Assembly: GCA_000827205.1 (NCBI GenBank)
Contig: KN832571.1
Coordinates: forward strand, 420,566-484,565
DNA length: 64,000 bases
From: Plicaturopsis crispa FD-325 SS-3
Taxonomy: Eukaryota > Basidiomycota > Agaricomycetes > Amylocorticiales > Amylocorticiaceae
Direction of reading: 5' to 3'
Both the position numbers and the translations under genes were made by a program. The notes beneath the pieces were generated by a model. That model ran no database searches and was not told the origin of the DNA. It saw only the letters and a list, made by a program, of their open reading frames with translations. This document shows positions 31,199-42,647 of the stretch, in pieces (position 1 is the stretch's first letter; every line of letters starts with the position of its first letter).

Positions 31199-33337
31199 AT
31201 GTCCACCACGACAACGACAGTGGCGCCTACGAAGCCTAAGAAGGAAAAGCGCGCAAAGAAACAGGCTGGAGCCGTTGCGATCTCTGAAGCCAGCCCTGCC
31301 ATCGCGGCAGATGCAACAGCTCCGGCGCAGACGAAATCATCGAAACGGAAGAACGAAACCTTGACGGCGGATGCTGGACCCGCTGAGGAGACCACTGGGG
31401 AGGGGAGGAAGCGGAAGAAAGCGAAGAAGGATGCTGTACCCGCTGAGCAGCCCGTAGCAGAAGCAGAGCCTGCGCCTACGCCTGCAGCGCTGCCCGAGGG
31501 CAAGAAAAAGCGGAAAGAGAAGAAGGCCGAGCCGCAACCCGAATCATCCGCTATCCCCACGCCTCTCGCCGATGCTACACCTCCAGCCGAACACAAGAAG
31601 AAACGAAAGCAGAAGAAGAGTACCGAGTTCGTTGTGGAAGAAGCCGTCCCGGAAACGCAAGCTCCTGCAGATGAGAAGGAGACCGCCGCAGAGCCGAATG
31701 CTGCACCTTCAGCCGAAGGCAAGAAAAAGCGGAAGCAGAAGAAAAAGAGTGCCGAAGTCGTCGCGGTGGAAACTCTTCCTGAAGTACACCCTCCCCCTCC
31801 TGCAGATACCAAAGCGACACCACCGGAGGCCGATGCTGTACCCGTCGCTGAGGGGAAGAAGAAGAAACGATCAAAGCGAGACGCGAAGAAAGTCGAGGTA
31901 GTGCAGGTCGACGACGCGGTGAAACAGGTCGACGAGCGCGAGGACGCAGCCGACAGCGCCGCCTTGACCGTGGCCGCGGAGGTCATCTCCAAAAAGCGCA
32001 GCGAGAAGAAGGGAAAGGAGGCCGAAGGGGTGGAGGAGGCAGCAGCACCCAAGGCAGCCACAGGTGTCGATGCGACCGTCACAGCTGACGCGGAAAAGCC
32101 CAAAAAAGAGAAGCGGAAAAAGAAACGGGCGAGCGCCGCGCAGCTGCCTGAGCCAGAGACCCAAGTTGAGGAGGTCGTGGTCGTGGAAGTTACCCAGCCG
32201 CAACCTACTCCGGAGAAGAAGGCGACGAAGACGAAGCCAGCACCCGCAAACCCTACACCTACACCCGTTGCAGCACCCAGCAAAACCACCTCGACCTCGT
32301 CGCCCGTGCTGCAGACCAGCAGCAAGAAGTCGAAAAAGTCAAAACCCACACCAAAACCTCTTACTCCCTCTCCCGAACCTATGGTCGTAGACGATGCGCG
32401 CGCACTCTCGGATGACGCTCAGGAAGCTGCTGAAAACGCGGCAGACTCGTCTGAGAATGATGCAGACGTCCACCTGCACGGCTTCTCAACTGACGACGAC
32501 GATTCTTCGGATGACGACGACGCAATGGACCAAGAGCCACAGGGCATTGACATTGGGTCTCTCCCCACGATCGCCAAGGACGATGCGACGGTGAAGCGGA
32601 AGCTTGAGAAAGCTAAGCGGCAAGGCGTGAGTCCACTCTGCTACGGGATATTGCGCATATGCTAACAATTGATTTGTTCAGAATGAGGATCGCGGTGTTC
32701 TTTACCTCGGCCGTCTTCCACATGGTTTCTACGAAGACCAACTGCGTGGCTATTTCTCGCAATTCGGTGATATCACCCGCCTGCGTATCTCGCGCAACAA
32801 AAAGGTACCTAAAAGATCTCATCTACCCTCCTTCGCTACGCCCACAGCTAACTGTCTGATCTATCAGACTGGCGCGTCGAAGCACTATGCATTCTTGGAA
32901 TTCGACTCGTCTGCAGTAGCGCAGATTGTCGCAGAGACAATGGACAACTATCTGCTCATGGGCCATATTCTGCGGTGTAAGGTGATCCCCAAGGACGAGG
33001 TGCACCCTGAGTTGTGGGTCGGTGCGAATAGGAAGTGGCGCGTTATACCACGAGACCGCATTGCACGTACCGCGCACAATAAGGTACGGGATGATGTCTT
33101 GTTATGTACTGTGCCCACGCTGAACTCCTTTATTTCCAGCCGAGGACAGAGGAGCAACGAGAAAAGGCGGAGGCCCGACTTATCGAGCGCCAAGCGGATA
33201 AAAAACGCAAACTCGCTGAGGTCGGAATCGACTATGATTTCGACGCCGTGGCATACGTACGTGGACTCTGTAATATCCCTCATTGCAAAATGCTGAGTCG
33301 AGCTATCTAGAAAAAAACCAAGGCAGTCGATGCATAA
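31199..33337 (+). CDS. NOP15: NOP15/NIFK-like ribosome biogenesis RNA-binding protein with long Lys-rich N-terminus
   Basis: Five exons: 31199-32626, 32682-32804, 32868-33083, 33140-33256 and 33311-33337, in frame, giving 636 residues. Residues ~1-420 are low complexity. A basic block of the type EGKKKRKQKK recurs about six times, separated by Ala/Pro/Glu spacers, and an acidic stretch with DDDSSDDDDAMDQ follows. The RRM begins near residue 478: GVLYLGRLPHGFYEDQLRGY (RNP2), FSQFGDITRLRISRNKKTG and KHYAFLEFDSSAVAQIVAET (RNP1), then YLLMGHILRCKVIP. The family extension WRVIPRDRIARTAHNKPRTE follows the RRM. Nop15 of yeast acts in 60S pre-rRNA (ITS2) processing in the nucleolus. The yeast protein is about 220 residues, so the N-terminal extension is unusual. 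Confidence 0.88.
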
Positions 33338-33552
33338 TCTACGGTTGGATGTGTATCGTCTACCTAGACACGCGCCCATAGCCATAGATGACATTGTGTT
33401 ACCATTGATCCCGCTGCGGGTTGTACGATGAACATAATGTGCACGGACTCGTTGTTGACACAATACATTGCTCTGCTCCAGATCGATGCTACAATTGGTG
33501 GACGGTATGAGAAATTACAAGTGGATCTTTGACTTTGAACGTGCCCCTGCCC

Positions 33553-33933
33553 CTAGAGTTTGGCCCTCGCTTTCGCGATGAGCTGCGGGTTCTCCTCCTG
33601 CGCCTGTGTCATCTGCTCCCGCGGGTTGCTTCCCGGTGCGTTCTGCGACGGCTCAGAGGCCTCGGCGAATGCGGCGGCGGGCAGTTTCTCAGGTGTTTTC
33701 TTCGCGTGCATGCGTGAGCTCGACTTTCGTTCACGCGAGTTGGAGTGTTTGCGGTTCTCGCGCGCGTGCCGCCCGTCGTTAGCGATGAGCTGTGGGTTCT
33801 CCTCTTGCGGCGATGTCAGCTGTGAGGCAGAGCTGTCGCGCGGCGCGTACTGCGATGGCTCAGAGGGCTCGGCGAACGCTGAGTCTGGGATTTTTCCGGG
33901 CTTGCGGGTAGACCATGTCCAACGAGGCGCCAT
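33553..33933 (-). CDS. Small protein of two tandem ~50-residue repeats (hypothetical)
   Basis: 126 residues from ATG 33933 (MAPRWTWSTRKPGKIPDSAF) to a stop at 33553. The open frame extends to 34005, so an earlier start is possible. It contains two copies of one module: first KIPDSAFAEPSEPSQYAPRD ... SPQEENPQLIAN, then KLPAAAFAEASEPSQNAPGS ... AQEENPQLIAK. The copies are joined by a basic linker (ENRKHSNSRERKSSSR). No known domain, signal peptide or membrane segment is visible. The DNA also shows the duplication, with GCTGNGGGTTCTCCTC at both repeats. Duplication with substitutions that keep the protein pattern suggests it is coding, but nothing proves expression. Confidence 0.5.
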   Translation of the reverse strand: MAPRWTWSTRKPGKIPDSAFAEPSEPSQYAPRDSSASQLTSPQEENPQLIANDGRHARENRKHSNSRERKSSSRMHAKKTPEKLPAAAFAEASEPSQNAPGSNPREQMTQAQEENPQLIAKARAKL

Positions 33934-34334
33934 TACAGGAACTTCAGAGCGAGCGCTCTCATCAGCAAATATAATATACGATAGCATGATGCCGATACTG
34001 CTCACGTTTGACTTGAGGGGCAGGGGGAAAGGAGGAAATGACTTTGCAGTGTCCTCGTGGATAACAAGTGGACGTTGGAGCGTTCTAAGCTTTGGAATAT
34101 AAACTGCCCGCGGCGTTTACCTTTACACTCAATGCGATGTCGTATAGGTAGTCAAATCCGCTTTCCGCCAGACTGCATTCTGTAATTTGAGCACTGCATA
34201 TTATTGAGATAAATTAAGACGGCGATGAAAGACATATATTGGATAGCCTAGGGGCGGAGCGTACAGCAGCGTAACGCGCAATAAATATACCGTTTTGTGA
34301 GTCCAGTGGGATAGTAATGCAAGTCTAACGATGT

Positions 34335-36575
34335 TTAGAGTGCGGAACCTTCGGGGACGATAACTCCATCTTTGACGACGACAGGAGCAGCGACGCCTGT
34401 GGAGACAGTATATTTTGCATCAGCACAATGCGTCAGACGACGCGGAAGAAATATTGCTGACCGTGTACGAAGCCCTCCTGGTCCTCGTTGGAGAGCTCCT
34501 CGAGCGTCTTTTGCTTCGTCTCGGGAAGTAAGAGAGTGGAGAAGATACCGGTCAACATGAAGAACGCGAAGATCTCCAGACTAAAGAGCGGCTCGTCAGT
34601 ATGTTATCTCGACGAGATGAAATAGACGGCTACGCACATGTGCTTCACAAATTTGTTCGTTCCACCGATGTTGACGAGGCGGGCAAAACCAACTTGTGCG
34701 ACGATGGCTCCAAGTTTACCGCTTGCAGCGGAGATACCGTGGGCCGTAGAGCGGTAGCGTGTAGGGAAGACCTCTCCGGGGATGATGAACGTCGTCGTGT
34801 TAGGACCAAAGTTCTGGAAGAAGTTGGCGAGGCAGTAGAGGAATACAAACGCCTTCTTGGCGGAAGCCGTCTCATTGAGCTTGTCGTACCCGAAGCCTGC
34901 GAACGTATATAGATGAGCAAAGTTTCAACTCAAGAGAGGAGTAACGTACCCATGATTACGAAAAGAATGGTGAGCATGGTGAAACCCATGAGTTGGATAG
35001 GCTTTCGGCCCCAGACGTCGACGAGGAAGAATGTTGCCCAGTAGCCTGGGATCAATCCAGCAGCAGATAGGATGAGGTTGCCGACGCAGATGTTGTGGAG
35101 GTTTTGGTAGACACCCTGCACGCCCTTTGTCACGGGCGAGCCAAAGCCGATGGCCTGGAGGATGATACTCGAGTTGAGTCCAAGACCGTAGAAAGCGATC
35201 TGCAAGTGTCAAGTCGTTTAGGTATGATCGGAGGAACATATATATCACACGTACATCGAGCGCAAACCACGAGTAAGACGTGCCGATGAGAACCTTCATG
35301 TTCTTCCACTGGCTGAAATGCCGGCGGAAGTCCTTCAAGCTCGCCTTGGGTGCCTCGACGCGTTGCACAACGGCATCTGGGTTATCGATATACTTTCCGG
35401 TAGTCAAAACGGTGTCGATGTCTTGGCTCGCCTGCTGGATGTTACGTTCAATGTCCATGGTGAAACGGGGAGTCTCGGGGATCGTAAGACGGAAGTAGAG
35501 TGCGATGGCTCCGGGGACACAGCCGAGTCCGATAAGAAGACGCCACATGTAGTCGACATGGTTGAGGTCAGTTACAACATCTTCTGTCAATAGCGGCGTT
35601 TTGTAGGCGGATACGACGATGAGGCCGACGAGTGCCGCGGCTGACGTGGGAGCTCAATGAGATTAAGTGGATTTGTATTGATATCTTCAGACATACCAAA
35701 GTTGCCCCATCCTTGCGCAGCGAACACGGCAGCCATGACGCGGCCACGGATTTTCGTTGACGAGAACTCGGACGATATGGTAGCACTGAGGGGATAGTCA
35801 CCGCCAATGCCAACACCCATCTGAGAAAGATTAAAGATTGTCAGGCTAACGCTAACCCAGCAGATCGTGCTGTCTACTCACAATGAATCGCCAGACAACC
35901 AGGACGCCGATGATTTGTATCGCGTGTCCGCTAGCAGAGACCGCTTGACCGAAGGTTGCCACAATGATGATCATCAATTCAAAGCCATCTATGCGAATAT
36001 ATGAGCTCGGGATCTCTAAATATATGGAGCAACGTACACATCCGTTTACGACCGACGATGTCGGCCAACCATCCAAAGACGAGCTGTCCGACGAGAGTCC
36101 CAACGGGTGTTGCGACCTTGATGCCCAGGTCCTGGTTAGACGTGAGTTTTTGGTCTGGATGCAAATACATATCAGAAATATGCGGAGAGTCGATATCAGT
36201 CAGGGCTTACTGTGGCCGTATACATATCCCAGCATCGTCGACGCGATATTAATGGCGAAAATGTCGTAGCTGGTATGGGTGTTAATTTGTGGCGCCTAGA
36301 TATCGTAACAAAAGACCTACGCATCCGTGAAGAATCCAACGCCTGCTACCATGCAGACCTTGACGTGGAACCATCTACGAGCATGTCCGAGTCAGTGCAC
36401 ATATACGAAAAGGGGGGTGTAGGTAAAAGACTCACGAAAAGCTGGCGTTATCAATTTCTGCTAGGGCAGCCCGACGGCGCTCGTCAAGGACGTATGCGGG
36501 GCTATGGTCACCGCCCTTGGCGATATGCGGTTGCGAGTCACTGCTGGACGACTTCTCTGCGGAATAAGTGGCCAT
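34335..36575 (-). CDS. PHO84-type inorganic phosphate transporter (MFS, phosphate:H+ symporter)
   Basis: A multi-exon gene from ATG 36575 ([20 protein letters not shown]) to the stop at 34335 (EGSAL end), about 550 residues. Twelve membrane segments are suggested. Landmarks: [20 protein letters not shown] in TM1, [20 protein letters not shown] (loop 2-3 signature G..ADr.GR+), and [18 protein letters not shown], which is the phosphate-symporter signature [10 protein letters not shown]. Also present are [14 protein letters not shown] before the central loop, [17 protein letters not shown], and [22 protein letters not shown]-terminal [13 protein letters not shown] follows. The family imports phosphate across the plasma membrane with protons and is induced by phosphate starvation. 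The upstream region has three CACGTT motifs (see the promoter entry). Confidence 0.92.
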
Positions 36576-36754
36576 CGCGTAGAATGTCCGTCTCGGGGTA
36601 GAGAAAAAAAAGCGAGAAGGAGGGCAGGTCTGGCAATCAAAAAGGCGCCCCCCGACCTTTTAAAGCAGAGACCGCAATCATGCCAGGGGGACCTGATCTC
36701 GAGCTGTCGAGTTTTGCGCCTTGGAGTCGGACGGAATTGCAACTGGGACAAGCA

Positions 36755-37089
36755 CACGTTCGTACTCGCAGCCAATCACATCGCGCATACCACCAAAATG
36801 CTGACATAATCACTCAATCGGGAGTGTGTGGTTTCAGTGCACGTTTACCAAAAAGTAAAAATCTCATATGGTCCTGCAAGTTCCAACGTTTCTCACCGCC
36901 TTTCTACGGCGTGGCCGCGATCGTTTCTGAAGAAGCATTGTGCCGCTTTTCTTCCTCTCGTGCCTGGTTCTGTCCAGGCGAAGTCGTCCTTTCCGCGAAT
37001 TTAGGGCTTCCAAATCGCGGGAACGACTGTCCAGACTGCCCCTGCAGCTTCAATCGGGCAGTAAGTATTATACATGGCGCCCTCACGTT
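36755..37089. promoter_or_regulatory. Three CACGTT motifs upstream of the phosphate transporter
   Basis: CACGTT occurs at 36755-36760, 36840-36845 and 37084-37089, from 180 to 515 bp upstream of the transporter ATG. Pho4/NUC-1-type bHLH regulators of fungal phosphate genes bind CACGTG and, more weakly, CACGTT. A role here is inference: hexamers of this kind also arise by chance. Confidence 0.35.
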
Positions 37090-38874
37090 TGACTCTAAAC
37101 TCACATGGTGCAGGTAGCGTAGCGGAGCGGGCGCCACCTCGGATCTACAAACCCGCAGTAGCCATTTCTCTCTTCGTTTGGTTGGTTCCGTGAGATCCTC
37201 ACGGTTAAAACACAAACATCTCCGAACTTCCTGTTCCTAGAATTGAGATCGAGCTTGTAGAATAGGTCGATATGCTACTCCGATCGCATGAATTAAGTGC
37301 CCTGAAACCAGGAGTAAATGCTTAGCGATTATCACTCACTCTGCGTGCTTATAGGTTTGAGAGTGCTTGAGAGGCGGCATGCTATGCAGAGAACCGAAGT
37401 ACCGAAGGCATCTTGCGGTACGGCTCACTGCTCAGTGTGTAGCCAGCACATAGAGAGGCACACTTTTTTGGCATGGCAGCGCCGCCGTGACCGTGACAGT
37501 ACCTATGTGCCATTGGATGAGCAGCAGCTAGAGGCAGTACCATTCCGTGGGCGGAACGATTCTGTATTTCGGGCACAGAGATAGCACAGGCGCTTGACAA
37601 GTACTACATCTTGTACACGCTGTCAAGGATGATTGGCGGCTTTGAACTCAAAGACTCCCAAGTTTTCGATTCGATACGCACCTTTGAATAGGAAGTTTCA
37701 TTACGGGGAAGTACGATCTGTGTCGAAACTAACTGGTAGCAACCACAGTGTCAGCTTCACGATTTCATGTGTGGTGTCTCGGTGCAGAGGTAGATCAACG
37801 CACACGGAGTGACACCGAGCGTACGCCACATTACTAGAGGTTGATTACCAAGAATGCGGGGGAGCAATCCAAGTGAAGCATCTGCCCGACCATTTTGGAT
37901 TGGATGGGCACCGTATAATCTTGGAAGTATCTAACATTGCACCGATACTTCACGAACGTCCTACGCCGATAAGATCAGTCAGAGGAGGGGTTCCGAAACT
38001 GATCCTACTCACTGAGTCGAAGGTGTGGCGCTGAGTATGACTGTGACTCAGTGCCTGGAAAAGGCATGCGCGAGTGCAATGTCACTGTGCAGCTCGTAGG
38101 GCAACGCCAGGATAACATGTGAAAGAAATGCGGTATGTTACGCGAGGCGCGCCAGCCTCGAAAGCTCGAGAAAGCTCGGGGTCCCGTTGGCACCCCCTAT
38201 ATAAACCGGAGCTTGGGATTAGTCAGACACACTGGCTGCGCCTAGCAGAACCTTGGTAAGCAACAGTGCTGTCGCCGTCCTCGGGATCCCGGAGTTGGTG
38301 TGGACAATACACGGTGAATTCGCTTTATGGTTGAGGCATGTCGGCGAACTGCCGTCCATTGGACGCGTCGTAAGCCGGAACACGTAAAATTTCACGCTCC
38401 TGTGGGATGCATTTTCTCGCATTCTGAGCTCTCTGTGCGCCCTGTAAACTCGAGAAAATTCTGGTACACTTGTGAGCTGCGCGACGATAAATTGCGAGGG
38501 AGTAGGAGCAGAAGGAGTGGTAAGTAGAGAAACGAGAGAAACGAGGAAGTGCAAGCCGCCGGAATTTTACTCACGCCACTGCGCCTCATCTGTCGGCTGC
38601 GTGCACAGCCTCACCGCCGCTCTATCCGCGTTGTCGACTACGATGACCGTCCACCGCAATCTAAAGGCCTTCATAGACTATTCGCTCTTTATCTCGTACA
38701 TTCCGGAAAGAATGAGTGTCTGCGCGAGAGCGAAAGACTTGGCTGACCTCCGAGTATTTAAGCAGCTCAGGATGTATGGTCTCGGGCCCTCCGCTATAAT
38801 CCTAATTGCTATCCACTCCGAGGCAGGTTAACGCAGGTACACCTGCAAAGCACATCCAACCCCACGAACCCTAC
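37090..38874. other. Intergenic region, no gene recognised
   Basis: 1.8 kb between the phosphate transporter promoter and the Zn2Cys6 gene. Frames such as 37318-37584 and 38005-38193 have no domain signal or splice support. The last 300 bp are presumably the leader and promoter of the downstream gene. Confidence 0.4.
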
Positions 38875-41167
38875 ATGGCTTCGTCTGAGGGTACAAGCCC
38901 CTCTTCGTCCAGCTCTCTGCAAAGGGGCCGGGCGTGTACCAGCTGCAGGTGTGTAAATATTTTTCTGACTACGCCGAGAAACATAAATTTCTCACATCCC
39001 TTGCACGACTGCACAACAGGAGGAGAAAGATGGTGAGCGGTCTCAATCTTTTTCGTAGTGTCCCGATTTTTAACCAAATATTTTGAATTTTTTTTAGCGA
39101 TGTGACGGCGAAAGGCCTGTCTGCGGACAATGTCGCCGTGCCGACAGGGGAGACGACTGTGAATACACAGACGGGCAAGGCCGCTCCAGGACACAGATGC
39201 TCCAGGAGAATATTTCACGCCTCGAGCTACGGATACAGGAACTTGAGAATCCCGCGGAACCCGCACAAGCGTTCCCGTTGCTGAGCCCGTACTCTCCTCA
39301 GACACCGGGTCCACTCACCACGGGTAATTCTCCCACATCATCGATTCATGACACCTCTACCTCGCCCGGCCCAACGGTCGGTAAGTAGAAGGACGTCATG
39401 TACATTGTGACATGCTCACGCCTTCTTTTACAGGATTGTATATGTCCTCAAGTTCGAGTGCCTCATCGTCGTCTTCTCATTCATCCATCGCTCCGTCGAT
39501 TAGTCCTGATCCACCGTTACCTCATCACCAAACCCCGGATACAGAAAGGTGGTGGACGCTCGAGGAACCGCCGATAGGAATCATACAGCAACTGTAGGCT
39601 GAGATCCCGTCATAATATTGTGTGCACTTGATACTCAATGGCCACATTTAGGCTCGACATATTCTTCGCTGTGGCTCCGGGACTCGGGTTTTTCCTCAAC
39701 ATTTCCCGTTTCCGCGACGCGGCGCTTTTGCCACTTCCCCTTGGGCACTCATTGAGGCCGACACCCGCAGTCCTCAGCGCCATATATCTCTGTGGCGTGC
39801 ATTTGTCACAGAGCGACCTCGTCATACACGAATCCCTCTTCCTCACCCGAGCACTGGACCAGACCGCACGCAGCCTCACAAGCGATCACCCCCACAAGAT
39901 TCTGCACGCGCTGCAAGCAGAGGTCCTCCTCACATATTATTTCTTTCGCAACGGCCGCTTCCTCGAGGGCAAGTATCATTCGAGCGCGGCCGTTGCGTTG
40001 GCGTTCAGCTGCGGCCTCAACAAGATCCGAAGCGACCTGCCCCCGCCGCCAGGGGCCAGTTTCTTCGGCAACGTAGGCCTCGAGCTGCCTCCGCCGCGCG
40101 ATGCAACAGAAGAGGGTGAGCGCATAATCGGCTTCTGGGCGGCATTTACCCTCGACAAATGCTGGTCCGTTGCGCTTGGTTGGCCGAGCTCTATCCTCGA
40201 CACTATTGCGGGCGGTGCCCAGATCGACACGCCCTGGCCGCTGAGCATGGAGGAATACGAACAAGTAACCTCCGATTGCTCTCTTTTTGAGGCCTATACA
40301 CTAATTGATAATCAGGGCCCGTCGCCCCCCGATTCGCGAGGCAATTCAACACTGGAGAAATTCCTGAACAGCACAGAGCTCACCGCGGCTGATACGGCTT
40401 CGCCATGTGCCGCATATGCGAAAGCCGCGTATCTGTTCGAGAGGGCCAACAACCTGTCGCTCCGCTGGAAACCAAGTACGCAAGCGCGGTCACTTGGGCG
40501 TGTATCTGACGATACAAGCCATTCTTTAGACATGCCGCGGGACGAAGCAGATACGTTCTACGGACAGTTTTCTGTTCTCGACACCCTCATCGAGAAATTC
40601 ATCGCCGCTCTCCAACCCCTCAATGACGGATCTGTCACACCTACGATGGTGCGCAGCCTCCTAGTCACGCATACCCTTGCGCACGCGGCTACGATGCAAC
40701 TATACCGTATCTTCTCCTACAACAACACCAACCCCAATCACCAATGCTTGAGAGCTGCGACTGCTGCAGCCGGACTCCTCGACTTCGTCAACCTTCACGA
40801 GCTCGGAGTTATCAATCCCATCATGTCGGTAGGTATACGCCATAGTTTTTCTGGGACCATCTGCGCTGACACAAGATTTCGCGTTGCAGCCTATATGGTC
40901 GTCGCTTTGCCTCACGCTTATTGAAGAAATCTCGCGGCTCCGCACGTACCGCGCGTCGTGGTCGATTGAGCCGACCAATCCTACACCCGGTGAGGACGAA
41001 TACATGACCTCCCTCGCTAGAGTCATGGGTGCGATGACGACGTTTGCCCGTGTCGACCCATTAATGAGTGAGTACCTCGTACTCAAAGATTACACTCAGG
41101 TTACTACTGATGGTGTTGTGTAGATTACCAATACACGCGTGTCCAGGAAGCATTCTTGGCTCTGTAA
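38875..41167 (+). CDS. Zn2Cys6 fungal-specific transcription factor
   Basis: Seven exons: 38875-38948, 39020-39032, 39098-39380, 39434-39593, 39652-40828, 40890-41067 and 41124-41167. Phases agree and give 642 residues. The binuclear zinc cluster (residues ~22-52) is assembled across three exons: ACTSCRRRKMRCDGERPVCG followed by QCRRADRGDDCEY, giving all six cysteines. A short dimerisation-like coiled coil follows (NISRLELRIQELE). Next is a Ser/Pro linker and the middle homology region (about residues 180-560), with HSLRPTPAVLSAIYLCGVHL, LTYYFFRNGRFLEGKYHSSA and IIGFWAAFTLDKCWSVALGW. The target genes are unknown. The second exon is 13 nt. MAF1 follows on the same strand 430 bp downstream. Confidence 0.92.
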
Positions 41168-41597
41168 TTTACTGACTTGCCGTTCTTGACCCTTCTTGAC
41201 CATGCACCGTTCCAGGACGATGAGTACTTACTGGCATGTGGACCATTTCGGAGACTATTGTAGCGATGCTATAGTTAGTGTACGTTAGCGTCTATGTAGC
41301 CCTCGTAGTAGTACAGTAAGTGTGCCTAATGTTTGTTGTTCGAAAGACATTTTTCTCTACCCTCATATGTTTTTGAAACGCCACCGCCGCGACGACCGTG
41401 CATTGACATTGCGAACACGTGGGTTTCAACGGTCCCAAACAGGGAACGTTCACTTGACGTCCTTTATCTGTTTCAGTTTCGCTGAAAGGCGTCCTCCGCT
41501 AACCACACAGCGCCAGCGCCGCAATATCCTATCCAGCGCCATTCTACACCTACAGCACACTGGAGACGCCCATATTATTCAAGCGAGCGTACATTCA
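41168..41597. promoter_or_regulatory. Intergenic region upstream of MAF1
   Basis: 430 bp. The frame of MAF1 stays open upstream to 41322, but that segment has no homology-like content and includes AT-rich leader sequence. I therefore place the start at 41598. Confidence 0.4.
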
Positions 41598-42647
41598 ATG
41601 AAATACATCGAAAACCCCGAGCTCGCTCGCCTCGCACAGGCACTCACACACGAGGGTCCAGAGTGTTCGGTGCACACTCGTATCGAAGCGTACAGCTGCA
41701 AGAACATCAAACGCGACAAGAAACTCTTCAAGTCGCTCGAGAAAGCCCACAACGAAGAGGTATCCCAGTCGCCTCCGCTCCCCGCGTGGTTGGCCCTCGA
41801 CCGCGAGGCTGACAACACGCCGTTCGGACCCATCGACGACCAGGCGTCGCGCAAGACGCTTTACCTCCTCATTGCGACGCTCAACATCGCATTTCCGGAC
41901 TACGAGTTCTCCGACGTCCGGCCGGGACACTTCAACAAGGAGCAGAGCGGCGCGAGCGTGCTGAACGCCCTGAGCACGACGCTTATCGCGCCGCACAGGG
42001 CAGGCGAGAGCGCACCGCGGACGTACTCGTCGTACCCACCCACATCGTCCGACTTTTTCCCCTCGTCCGTGCCCACTTCATCGTCGCCGGTCCATCAGTA
42101 TCTGCCCAGCCCCTATGCTCCACCGCCGATCGTCTCAGGCACGCACCCGACGCTCTACCGCCTCCTCGACCAGGTCATCGGCCTGGGCGAGTGCGAGGTG
42201 TTCTCATACGTCCCAGACATCGAGTCGGACCCGCACGCAAACGACTTTGATTCGGAGGAGGAAGGTGGCGAGACGGCGGACGATGACGAGGACTCGTCTA
42301 GCGATGACGACGAGGCGACCTTTGAGTTCGACGACTATGATGTCGATGAGGAGTCTGCACCGCCCGGGCGCCATGCACGGCTGTCGACTGGCGGACGCAT
42401 AGCGGAGAGACCGCGCCGCGGTGCGCTCCTCTGGTCCTCGCACTGGTTCTTCCTGAACCGTAAGCTCAAGCGCATCCTCTTCATATCCGTGTGGGCACGC
42501 ACGCGGGCGGTCCGGAGTTGGGCGGAGGATGCTGTGGACGAGGGGTACGGATCGATGTCGGAGAAAGCTGGTGGAGAGCGCTTCTGGGGATGGGAGGGCG
42601 GTATAGGCGCTGGAGCCCGCGCCATGGGACTGAGCGTCTCTGTATGA
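41598..42647 (+). CDS. MAF1: MAF1, repressor of RNA polymerase III
   Basis: An intronless frame of 349 residues. Box A of the family is at the very N-terminus: MKYIENPELARLAQALT, then CSVHTRIEAYSCKNIKRDKK, KLFKSLEKAH. Box B follows: KTLYLLIATLNIAFPDYEFS with DVRPGHFNKE. Box C is the segment with YRLLDQVIGLGECEVFSYVP. Between and after the boxes are a Ser/Pro stretch, a long acidic run (about residues 215-255) and a basic tail containing HWFFLNRKLKRILFI. Maf1 represses Pol III transcription of tRNA and 5S genes when nutrients are short and is controlled by phosphorylation. The start at 41598 fits the family, whose N-terminus begins M(K/R)(Y/F)(I/L). Confidence 0.92.
   Translation: MKYIENPELARLAQALTHEGPECSVHTRIEAYSCKNIKRDKKLFKSLEKAHNEEVSQSPPLPAWLALDREADNTPFGPIDDQASRKTLYLLIATLNIAFPDYEFSDVRPGHFNKEQSGASVLNALSTTLIAPHRAGESAPRTYSSYPPTSSDFFPSSVPTSSSPVHQYLPSPYAPPPIVSGTHPTLYRLLDQVIGLGECEVFSYVPDIESDPHANDFDSEEEGGETADDDEDSSSDDDEATFEFDDYDVDEESAPPGRHARLSTGGRIAERPRRGALLWSSHWFFLNRKLKRILFISVWARTRAVRSWAEDAVDEGYGSMSEKAGGERFWGWEGGIGAGARAMGLSVSV

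Noticed and set aside
31186-32349. Long minus-strand frame (387 codons) opposite the NOP15-like gene
   Set aside because: Phe/Ser/Ala-rich mirror of the Lys-rich repeat on the plus strand; no domain and no splice logic.
37118-37170. Possible tRNA gene in a GC-rich patch
   Set aside because: I could not fold a cloverleaf with a proper TTC arm and anticodon loop.
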